The position numbers and the translations under genes are program-made. Under the pieces are notes generated by a model, which had not been told where the DNA came from, did no database searches, and saw only the letters and a program-made list of their open reading frames with translations. Source: Iamia sp963728655 (lineage in GTDB: Bacteria; Actinomycetota; Acidimicrobiia; Acidimicrobiales; Iamiaceae). Taken from it: DNA of 64,000 nucleotides. Every line of letters starts with the position of its first letter. Positions within the stretch are counted from its first letter, which is position 1. Where the stretch lies: NCBI GenBank assembly GCA_963728655.1, contig CAVSLD010000003.1, positions 434,001 through 498,000 on the forward strand. Reading direction: 5' to 3'. Positions 58,117 through 64,000 of the stretch are shown here, one piece after another.

Positions 58117-58614
58117 CTACCCCTCGTCGCGGAGGTACGTCGGGTCGAGGGTCGCGGCGTCGACGCCGGTGGCGCGGGCGGCCTGGGCCGGGCCCAGCAC
58201 GGCGAAGGAGGCCGACGTCTCGGCGCACACCTTGCCCGCCGCGTCGGTGATGCGGCCCTCCGTCGCGAGGCGCTCGTCGCCGCGCTCGGTGACCCGCGCC
58301 TCGACGTCGTAGGTCTCCCCCACCAGCACGGGCCGGCGGAACCGGGTGGTCGTCTCGGTGGTGACGGCGAAGCGGCCGGCCACCGCGATGGTGGCCCACG
58401 CCTGGGCCTCGTCCAGCACCGCCAGGCTCACGCCCCCGTGGACGTAGCTGGGGGCGCCGGAGAAGGTGTCGTCGAGGGTGAACGAGGCGACGACCACGTC
58501 GCGCTCGGTGTCGTGGTCGAACCCGATGCGCAGCCCCCCCGTGTTGCGGGGCTCGCAGACGAAGCAGTTGGAGGCGAAGCCCCAGTCCTCGTTGTGCAGA
58601 CGGGTCAGGGCCAT
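58117..58614 (-). CDS. PaaI-type hotdog thioesterase
   Basis: 165 residues. A single hotdog fold with GAPSYVHGGVSLAVLDEAQAWA, the HGG...DE active-site pattern of PaaI/YbgC-like thioesterases, and RFRRPVLVGETYDVEARV. N-terminal NCFVCEPRNTGGLRIGFDHD has the short Cys-containing motif seen in 4HBT proteins. It hydrolyses an acyl-CoA of unknown type. ATG at 58614 has GAGGAGAG a few bases upstream, a real ribosome-binding site. Confidence 0.9.
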   Translation of the reverse strand: MALTRLHNEDWGFASNCFVCEPRNTGGLRIGFDHDTERDVVVASFTLDDTFSGAPSYVHGGVSLAVLDEAQAWATIAVAGRFAVTTETTTRFRRPVLVGETYDVEARVTERGDERLATEGRITDAAGKVCAETSASFAVLGPAQAARATGVDAATLDPTYLRDEG

Positions 58615-58765
58615 GGCTCTCCTCGGGTCCACGCCGGGCGGCGGCGCCGGGGGGCTGGTTCTACCGGAGCGACGCGGCTGGCGCGCCGCGGGCGGCCGGA
58701 GGTGCCGCGGCGACGCGATCGGCGGGGCCCTCGTGGGCGCCGCCACCGGGAGGGGGCGAGCCCCC

Positions 58766-58771
58766 TAGCGT
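58766..58771 (+). promoter_or_regulatory. Candidate leaderless promoter -10 of the DegV gene
   Basis: TAGCGT, 8 bases, GTG at 58780. Confidence 0.5.
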
Positions 58772-58779
58772 CCCGACCC

Positions 58780-59601
58780 GTGGACGTCCGCCTGGTGACC
58801 GACTCCAACGCCATGCTCCCGGCCGCCCTCCGCGATCGCCACCGCGTGGCCGTCGTGGCCTTGACCGTGGTCGTCGACGGCACCGAGCACCGCGAGACCG
58901 ACCTCGACCCCGTCGCCTTCTGCGACCTCCTGCGGGACGGGGCGGCGGTGACGACGTCGGCCCCGTCGCCGGGCGAGGTGCTGGCCGCCTACGAGGCCGT
59001 CGCGGCCGACGGTGCCGACGCGGTGCTGTCGATCCACGTCGGGGCGAACCAGTCGGCCACCGTCGGGGCCGCCCGGGTGGCTGCGGGCATGGCCGGCGTG
59101 CCCGTCACCGTGGTCGACACCGGGACGGCCTCGTTCATCGAGGGGTGCTGCGTGTGGCGCGCGGCCGAGGCGCTGGCGGCAGGGGCATCCATCGAGGAGG
59201 CGGCGACCGTGGCCGAGCGGACGGCGGGCACGGTCTCGTCGCTGTTCACCATCGGGGAGATCGCCCGGGCCAACCGGGGAGGCCGCCTGCGCGTGACCGC
59301 CGGCGAGGGGGTGCCGGTGTACACCTCGTCGGGTCCCGACATGCGCGAGCTGGGGCGCGTCGCCAGCATCGACGAGGCCACCGCGACCATGGTCGCAGCG
59401 GTGGTCGGGCACCCCGGTCCCCTCCGGGTGGGGGTGGGCGACGCCGACGCGCCCGAGGCCGCCGCCGCCCTGGAGGCCGCCCTCCGGGGCCTGCCGCAGG
59501 TCGCCGAGCTGGTCCGCTACACCGTCGGGCCCTCGGTGGCCACCCACACCGGCGCGGGCACGTTCGGCGCCGTGTTCCACCCCCTCGACGACGCCGGCTG
59601 A
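58780..59601 (+). CDS. DegV-family fatty-acid-binding protein
   Basis: 273 residues. VRLVTDSNAMLPAALRDRHRVAVVALTV, VTTSAPSPGEVLAAYEAVAADGADAVLSIHV, GVPVTVVDTGTAS and the closing HTGAGTFGAVFHPL are family features. DegV proteins bind a fatty acid; FakB members present it to FakA kinase for phospholipid synthesis. Its pairing with plsY, one base downstream, suits that role. FakA is not in the window. Confidence 0.9.
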   Translation: MDVRLVTDSNAMLPAALRDRHRVAVVALTVVVDGTEHRETDLDPVAFCDLLRDGAAVTTSAPSPGEVLAAYEAVAADGADAVLSIHVGANQSATVGAARVAAGMAGVPVTVVDTGTASFIEGCCVWRAAEALAAGASIEEAATVAERTAGTVSSLFTIGEIARANRGGRLRVTAGEGVPVYTSSGPDMRELGRVASIDEATATMVAAVVGHPGPLRVGVGDADAPEAAAALEAALRGLPQVAELVRYTVGPSVATHTGAGTFGAVFHPLDDAG

Positions 59602-59602
59602 C

Positions 59603-60226
59603 GTGGCGTCGCGATCGCGCACGGGGCTGCGGGTGCTGGCCGCGGCCGCCCTCGGCTACGGGGCCGGGCTCCTGCCCTCGGCGTCGCTGGCGGCCCGGGC
59701 CGCATCCGGGGGCGCGGTGGACCTCCGGTCCGCGGGCTCGGGCAACCCCGGCGCCACCAACGCGGCCCGCCAGCTCGGCACCGGTTGGGGGCTGGCCGTG
59801 CTCGCCCTCGACATGGGCAAGGGCACCGTCGCGGCCGCCGTGGGGCGGAGCCTGGCCGGCACCGCCGGGGGGTGCGCGGCCGGGGCCGCGTCCATCGCCG
59901 GCCACGTCTTCCCCGCCACGGCCGGGTTCCGGGGCGGCAAGGGGGTGGCCACCTCGGCCGGGGCGTCCTTGGTGCTGTTCCCCGCCTACTTCCCCCTCGA
60001 CGTGGGCGTGGCCTACCTCTCGGCGGCCCGGACCGAGGACGCGGACCGGGCCATCCAGGTCTCGTGCGGGGCGTGGACGGCTGCCGCCGTGCTCTGGTGG
60101 CGCCGGGGCCTGCCCAACGCGTGGGGACCGCCGGTGACCGGAGCGGTCCCGGCCTTCGCCGCCGCCGGCTCCGCGGTGATGCTGGCTCGCCTGGCCCTCG
60201 GCGCCCGGCGGGCCCGGGCGAGCTGA
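59603..60226 (+). CDS. plsY: PlsY-type glycerol-3-phosphate acyltransferase
   Basis: 207 residues, membrane protein using acyl-phosphate. The three conserved PlsY blocks are present: SGNPGATNAAR, ALDMGKG, and GHVFPATAGFRGGKGVATSAG. The Cys/Ala-rich C-terminal half is less hydrophobic than usual and has two to three helices. GTG at 59603 follows the DegV stop by one base, so fatty-acid delivery and acyl transfer may be co-expressed. Confidence 0.85.
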   Translation: MASRSRTGLRVLAAAALGYGAGLLPSASLAARAASGGAVDLRSAGSGNPGATNAARQLGTGWGLAVLALDMGKGTVAAAVGRSLAGTAGGCAAGAASIAGHVFPATAGFRGGKGVATSAGASLVLFPAYFPLDVGVAYLSAARTEDADRAIQVSCGAWTAAAVLWWRRGLPNAWGPPVTGAVPAFAAAGSAVMLARLALGARRARAS

Positions 60227-60250
60227 GCCCCACCGGCAGCGGGGCCGGGC

Positions 60251-61852
60251 TCAGGGGGCGGCGACGGCCCCGCCGGTCATGGACCGGACGTCGGCCGCGC
60301 CGGCGCGGGTGCCGTCGGCGCGGACCTCGATGACGTGGGCGTGGCCGAACCCGGCCGGGTCCATGCCCGCCACCTCCACCTCGTGGCCGCGCGTCGCCAG
60401 GCCCTCGGCCCACCCCTCAGGGGCGTGGCCCTCGATCCGCACCAGCTGGCGCGGGTCGGTCCAGGTGTCGAAGCCCTGCGGGTTCCCCGACGCGACCACG
60501 AACCGGGGGGCGTCGAGCGCCCGCCCCGGCTCCTCGCCGGCCACGAGGAGCCGGGCCAGCAGCTGGAGCACGACCTGGGGCTGGGAGTCGCCGCCCATGG
60601 TGCCGAGCACGGCGCGCAGCGACCCGTCGGGCCGGGTGACCAGCGCCGGGGCCAGCGTGTGGGGCGGCACCCGCCCCGGCCCGTACTCGGCGGGGTGGCC
60701 CTCCTCCAGCGAGAAGCCGATGCCCCGGTTGTGCAGGAGGATGCCCGTGCCCGGCACGGCCACGTGGCAGCCGAAGCCGGCCGCGTTGGACTGGATGAGG
60801 CTGACGCCCATGCCGTCGCGGTCGACGGTGGCCAGGTGGATCGTGCCCCCGTCGCGCACCGGCGTGGTGCCGGGCCGTCGCCGTCCGGGATCGAACGCAG
60901 CCGCCACCGCAGCCACCCGGTCCTCGGCCACGAGGGCGGGCCCGTCGGCCCCCTCGTGGAGCAGCGCGGGGCGATCCGCGCCGGCGGCGCGCACCACCTC
61001 GACGAGGAGGTGGGCCCAGGACGGGTCGTCGCCGGGCGGGAGCTCGTCGCCGACGAGGCGCTCGACGGCGAGGGCGGCGAGCAGGGTCAGGTAGCCCTGC
61101 GAGGTGGGCGGGACCGTCCACACGTCGTGGCCCCAGACGCGGGCCCCGAGCGGCTCGACCCACCGGTCGGCCCGGCGCGCCAGGTCGGCGGGTGCGTACT
61201 CGTCGCCGCCCACCTCCCGCAGGGCGGCACCGAAGTCGCCCTGGTAGAACGCGGCCCGCCCGCCGTCGGCCACCGCCGCGAGGGTGCGGGCCAGGTCGGG
61301 CCGCAGGACGGGCTCGCCCACCTCGGGGCGCACCGTGGCCAGCTCGTCGCAGCCCTCCACCCCATCGAGGGCGTGGACCATGAACGAGAGCATGGGCGAG
61401 GCCGGGAACCCACCCTCGGCCAGCCGGAGCGCAGGGGCCAGCACGTCGGCCCGGTCGAGGCGGCCGTGGCGCTCCAGCAGGGCGCACCAGCCGTCGACGC
61501 ACCCGGGCACCGTCGCGGCCCGCACGTCGCCGTGGAACGGCATGACCTCGTGGCCCTCGGCCCGCAGCCGGGCCGCGTCGGCCCCGCTCCCGGCCCGCCC
61601 GGAGGCGTCGAGCACCTCGGGGGGACCCGAGCCGTGGTGGACGAGGGCGAAGAGGTCGCCGCCCATCCCGCACATGTGGGGCGTGGTCACGGCCAGCACC
61701 GCGCTGGTGGCCACCGCGGCGTCGACGGCCGAGCCGCCGGCGGCGAGGACCTCGGCGCCGGCCGAGGAGGCCAGGTGGTCGACCGAGCAGACCAGGCCGG
61801 CGGGCGAGTAGGTGGTCGACCAGCGGGGGGTGGACGGCAGCGGTGCGGGCAT
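60251..61852 (-). CDS. Gamma-glutamyltransferase-family Ntn hydrolase
   Basis: 533 residues. VCSVDHLASSAGAEVLAAGGSAVDAAVATSAVLAVTTPHMCGMGGDLFA is the family start; the self-cleavage site DGGTIHLATVDRDG carries the catalytic Thr. Further on are NAAGFGCHVAVPGTGILLHNRG and LGTMGGDSQPQ. No signal peptide, so it may be cytosolic and act on gamma-glutamyl compounds or be an acylase. ATG at 61852 follows TAGCGT by 9 bases. Confidence 0.92.
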   Translation of the reverse strand: MPAPLPSTPRWSTTYSPAGLVCSVDHLASSAGAEVLAAGGSAVDAAVATSAVLAVTTPHMCGMGGDLFALVHHGSGPPEVLDASGRAGSGADAARLRAEGHEVMPFHGDVRAATVPGCVDGWCALLERHGRLDRADVLAPALRLAEGGFPASPMLSFMVHALDGVEGCDELATVRPEVGEPVLRPDLARTLAAVADGGRAAFYQGDFGAALREVGGDEYAPADLARRADRWVEPLGARVWGHDVWTVPPTSQGYLTLLAALAVERLVGDELPPGDDPSWAHLLVEVVRAAGADRPALLHEGADGPALVAEDRVAAVAAAFDPGRRRPGTTPVRDGGTIHLATVDRDGMGVSLIQSNAAGFGCHVAVPGTGILLHNRGIGFSLEEGHPAEYGPGRVPPHTLAPALVTRPDGSLRAVLGTMGGDSQPQVVLQLLARLLVAGEEPGRALDAPRFVVASGNPQGFDTWTDPRQLVRIEGHAPEGWAEGLATRGHEVEVAGMDPAGFGHAHVIEVRADGTRAGAADVRSMTGGAVAAP

Positions 61853-61861
61853 GGGCCGACG

Positions 61862-61867
61862 ACGCTA
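61862..61867 (-). promoter_or_regulatory. Candidate leaderless promoter -10 of the gamma-glutamyltransferase
   Basis: TAGCGT, 9 bases, ATG at 61852; slightly longer spacing than the others. Confidence 0.4.
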
Positions 61868-61912
61868 CCGGCGGTCGCCCACAGCGAGGGCGCCTGCGCC
61901 CGGGGTGCTGGC

Positions 61913-61918
61913 TACGCT
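61913..61918 (+). promoter_or_regulatory. Candidate promoter -10 upstream of the CBS-domain membrane protein
   Basis: TACGCT, 6 bases, GTG at 61925, the start of a 48-codon upstream frame. The main gene begins 139 bases after that. Confidence 0.45.
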
Positions 61919-61924
61919 GGTGCC

Positions 61925-62071
61925 GTGCCCACGCGCACGTCGTCCGACGACCCTGGGAGTCCCGGGCCGGGCCCCTGCCCCTGCCGCAGGTCCGCCCGGC
62001 GCCTCCGATCCTCCGGCCCGCCCGCCGCGGCCGGCCCGTCCCCCCTGCCCCTGAGGGGGTCCGGTGGCTGA
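61925..62071 (+). CDS. Candidate leaderless upstream frame (48 residues) overlapping the CBS-domain gene
   Basis: GTG at 61925 has the local leaderless promoter spacing. The peptide is Pro/Ser/Arg-rich with a Cys pair (PCPCRRSARR) and no known domain. Its TGA at 62069-62071 overlaps the start of the main gene (GTG at 62064) by 8 bases. It may be a coupling or regulatory leader, or simply a chance frame in a long leader. Confidence 0.4.
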   Translation: MPTRTSSDDPGSPGPGPCPCRRSARRLRSSGPPAAAGPSPLPLRGSGG

Positions 62072-63374
62072 CGCCCTGCCCCAGCTGGCCCTGGTCGCCG
62101 TGCTGATCATCGTGAACGGGGCCCTCTCCGGCAGCGAGATCGCGCTGGTGAGCCTGCGCGAGACCCAGCTCCAGAAGCTGGAGGAGGGCGGCCGCCGGGC
62201 CCGGGCCCTGGCCACCCTCGCCCGCGACCCGAACCGGTTCCTGGCCACCATCCAGATCGGCATCACCCTGGCCGGGTTCCTGGCCTCGGCCGCGGCCGCC
62301 GTCTCGCTGGCCGAGCCGCTCGAGGAGCCGCTGTCGTTCCTGGGCGGGGCGGCAGGGCCCGTCTCCATCGTCGTGGTCACCCTGATCCTGTCGTTCCTCA
62401 CCCTGGTGTTCGGCGAGCTGGCCCCCAAGCGGATCGCCATGCAGCGGGCCGAGGGCTGGGGCCTGGTCGCGGCCCGGCCCCTGGCCGTGCTGTCCACCGT
62501 CACCCGCCCCGTCGTGTGGGTGCTCAGCCACTCCACCGACCTCGCCGTCCGGCTCATGGGCGGCGACCCCCACCGCACCGCCGAGGAGGTGACCGAGGAG
62601 GAGCTGCGCGACATGGTCACCAACCAGCCCGGCTTCACCGAGCAGCACCGGACGATCCTCTCCGGGGCCTTCGAGATCGCCGGGCGCACCCTGGCCGAGG
62701 TGGTGCGGCCCCGGCGCGACGTGTTCGTCCTGGCCGCGTCCCGGCCCTGCGAGGAGGCGGTGGTCGAGCTGGCCGCCTCCAGCCACACCCGGGCGCCGGT
62801 GGCCGAGGACGGCAAGCTCGACGACGTGCTGGGCACCGTCCACCTGCGCGACCTGGTCGCCGGCGAGGGGCGGACGGTCGGCGACGTCACCCAGCCCGCG
62901 CCGGTGCTGCCCGAGACCGCCCCCGTGCTCGACGCCCTGCGCACCATGCAGGCCGGCCGCCACCAGATGGCCATCGTGATCAACGAGCACGGCGGCACCG
63001 AGGGCATCGTCACCGTGGAGGACCTGCTCGAGGAGCTGGTCGGCGAGATCTACGACGAGACCGACAAGGACATCCTCGACGTCCGCACCGAGCCCGACGG
63101 GGCCCGCGTGCTGCCCGGGCGCTTCCCCTGGCACGACCTCACCGACATCGACGTGGTGCTGCCCGACGGGCCCTACTCCACCGTGGCCGGGCTGGTCCTG
63201 CACCAGCTGGGCCGCATCCCCGAGCACCCCGGCGACGTGGTCACCGTCGCGGGCTGGCAGCTGGAGGTGCTCGCCGTCGACGGCCTGGCCATCAGCGAGG
63301 TCCGCATCCGCCCCGACCCCGACGCCCCGGCCCCCTCCGACGACGACGACCGCGAGGCGGCCCGCACCGCCTGA
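62064..63374 (+). CDS. CNNM/HlyC-CorC-family membrane protein with CBS domains
   Basis: 436 residues. A DUF21/CNNM membrane domain of three to four helices (LPQLALVAVLIIVNGALSGSEIALVSLRETQLQ through ILSFLTLVFGELAPKRIAMQ), a CBS pair (about 200-325; VVRPRRDVFVLAASRP and AIVINEHGGTEGIVTVEDLLEELVGEI), and a CorC_HlyC domain to the end (LPGRFPWHDLTDIDVVLP). Members are linked to magnesium/cobalt efflux; hemolysin is a historical name. GTG at 62064 has GAGGGGG five bases upstream. Confidence 0.93.
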   Translation: MADALPQLALVAVLIIVNGALSGSEIALVSLRETQLQKLEEGGRRARALATLARDPNRFLATIQIGITLAGFLASAAAAVSLAEPLEEPLSFLGGAAGPVSIVVVTLILSFLTLVFGELAPKRIAMQRAEGWGLVAARPLAVLSTVTRPVVWVLSHSTDLAVRLMGGDPHRTAEEVTEEELRDMVTNQPGFTEQHRTILSGAFEIAGRTLAEVVRPRRDVFVLAASRPCEEAVVELAASSHTRAPVAEDGKLDDVLGTVHLRDLVAGEGRTVGDVTQPAPVLPETAPVLDALRTMQAGRHQMAIVINEHGGTEGIVTVEDLLEELVGEIYDETDKDILDVRTEPDGARVLPGRFPWHDLTDIDVVLPDGPYSTVAGLVLHQLGRIPEHPGDVVTVAGWQLEVLAVDGLAISEVRIRPDPDAPAPSDDDDREAARTA

Positions 63375-63384
63375 CGGTCGGCGG

Positions 63385-63406
63385 CCCTCGCCCGAGCCCG
63401 CGAGGG
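63385..63406 (+). terminator. Hairpin after the CBS-domain gene
   Basis: CCCTCGC and GCGAGGG form a 7-bp stem with an 8-base loop, 11 bases after the stop and just before the crcB promoter. No U-tract. Weak evidence. Confidence 0.35.
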
Positions 63407-63413
63407 GGGCTCG

Positions 63414-63419
63414 TAGGGT
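63414..63419 (+). promoter_or_regulatory. Candidate leaderless promoter -10 of the crcB pair
   Basis: TAGGGT, 7 bases, ATG at 63427. Confidence 0.5.
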
Positions 63420-63426
63420 GCACGGC

Positions 63427-63891
63427 ATGGGCCCGACCGAGCCGGCGGCGACGCGCACCGCGCCCCACCCACCGTCGCCCACGGGCCCGGCGGCCCTCGC
63501 CGCGGTCGCGGCGGGCGGGGCCGTGGGCGCCGCCCTCCGCTGGGGCCTGTCGGCCGCGGTGGCCACGCCTGCCGGGGGGTTCGGCTGGGCCACGGCGGCG
63601 GTGAACCTGTCGGGGGCGTTCCTCCTGGGTCTGCTCCTCACCGCGCTGGCCGGGGCCGCGGCCCGGCGGGGCGGGGCCGCCCCGTGGCACCACCTCGCCC
63701 GCCTCGGCGCCGGCACCGGCGTGCTGGGCGGGTGGACCACCTTCTCGACCCTCGTGGTGGAGGTCGACCGCTCGGTCGACGCCGGCCGCGCGGGGGTGGC
63801 GGCCGCCGCCCTCCTGGTGTCGCTCGTCGGGGGCCTGGCCCTGGCTGCGGCGGGCACCGCCACCGGCCGCCGGCTGGTGCCGGCACCGTGA
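63427..63891 (+). CDS. crcB: CrcB/Fluc fluoride channel, first subunit
   Basis: 154 residues and four helices. AAGGAVGAALRWGLS, the pore segment GFGWATAAVNLSGAFLLGLLLT, and GTGVLGGWTTFSTLVVEV with the phenylalanine/TTFST selectivity features. It exports fluoride as a dual-topology or heterodimeric channel. A Pro/Thr-rich N-terminal tail of about 25 residues is extra. The stop overlaps the second crcB (GTGA). Confidence 0.94.
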   Translation: MGPTEPAATRTAPHPPSPTGPAALAAVAAGGAVGAALRWGLSAAVATPAGGFGWATAAVNLSGAFLLGLLLTALAGAAARRGGAAPWHHLARLGAGTGVLGGWTTFSTLVVEVDRSVDAGRAGVAAAALLVSLVGGLALAAAGTATGRRLVPAP

Positions 63892-64000
63892 CCGTCGTCG
63901 GCGTGCTGCTGGCCGGGGCCGTGGGGGCCCTCGGCCGCCACCTGCTGGTGGTGCTGCTCGAGACCCACCCCCGGCGCCGGCTGCCGGTCGGCATCGTCGT
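63888..64000 (+). CDS. crcB: CrcB/Fluc fluoride channel, second subunit, cut by the window edge
   Basis: The first 37 codons read GVLLAGAVGALGRHLLVVLL..., matching the first CrcB helix with its G-x-x-x-R motif. GTG at 63888 overlaps the first crcB stop. Two adjacent crcB genes usually make an obligate heterodimer, as in Bacillus and many actinobacteria. Confidence 0.85.
   Translation, partial: MTVVGVLLAGAVGALGRHLLVVLLETHPRRRLPVGIV

Noticed and set aside
60417..63968. A very long open frame (over 1,180 codons) on the minus strand
   Set aside because: It runs antisense to the CBS-domain and crcB genes and out of frame through the gamma-glutamyltransferase gene. Its Gly/His/Arg/Val-rich translation is typical of the complement of GC-rich codons.
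1..64000. tRNA, rRNA, tmRNA, insertion sequences or attachment sites
   Set aside because: I scanned for T-loop patterns, transposase motifs and long terminal repeats and found none that hold up.

Overview
The window is a very GC-rich, densely packed chromosomal segment with about 66 protein-coding genes on both strands, many start/stop overlaps (ATGA, GTGA, TGATG), and no rRNA, tRNA, CRISPR array, insertion sequence or prophage that I can recognise. The content points to Actinomycetota: a fused-dihaem QcrC/Rieske/QcrB complex with a four-subunit aa3 oxidase, GuaB3, a BldD-type regulator, an AccD/AccE pair and split LigD-type repair enzymes. The repertoire and style would suit a non-filamentous class such as Acidimicrobiia. 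That placement is an inference; no rRNA is present to test it.

Layout. 1-5 kb: UvrD/PcrA helicase (cut by the window edge), a YbhN-type membrane protein, a lipoprotein and an NlpC/P60 cell-wall hydrolase. 5-17 kb: three GMP-synthesis genes (guaA, guaB3, guaB) interspersed with a copper-delivery and thiol-redox group (SCO1, cupredoxin-like lipoprotein, unknown membrane protein, TlpA, PCuAC), a hydrolase, YqgE and a PLP decarboxylase. 17-20 kb: ABC-2 exporter divergent from a MarR regulator across an operator-rich gap. 20-29 kb: the respiratory core, ctaG, ctaE-qcrC-qcrA-qcrB-ankyrin, and on the opposite strand ctaC-ctaD-ctaF. 29-33 kb: asd, an EamA transporter and lysC. 33-44 kb: BldD-like regulator, cyclophilin, peptidase S51, TauE, a 3-hydroxyacyl-CoA dehydrogenase, aat, two degenerate GGDEF proteins, a CoA-transferase and a phosphoesterase. 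44-52 kb: secreted and surface proteins, dus-maf, accD-accE. 52-64 kb: ATP-dependent ligase, PQQ-type sugar dehydrogenase, LigD-type polymerase, 5'-3' exonuclease, glutaminase, thioesterase, DegV, PlsY, gamma-glutamyltransferase, a CBS-domain membrane protein and a pair of CrcB fluoride channels.

Three patterns run through the window. First, most genes that head a transcription unit have a -10-like hexamer (TANNNT or a close variant) 6-8 bases before the start codon and no Shine-Dalgarno sequence, so leaderless translation looks like the default; two cases read a short upstream frame that overlaps the main gene. Second, structured palindromes sit at gene ends at 16.5, 33.0, 34.8 and 52.0 kb. 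Three of the four loci share the inner core GTGCC(C)TGGCAC although their outer stems differ; I do not recognise this family. Third, four genes (sco1, the PCuAC gene, ctaF and the sugar dehydrogenase) are broken by one-base shifts, and two more (nlpC, maf) appear shifted at the 5' end. The shifts lie in or beside homopolymer runs, so sequencing error is more likely than real gene decay.
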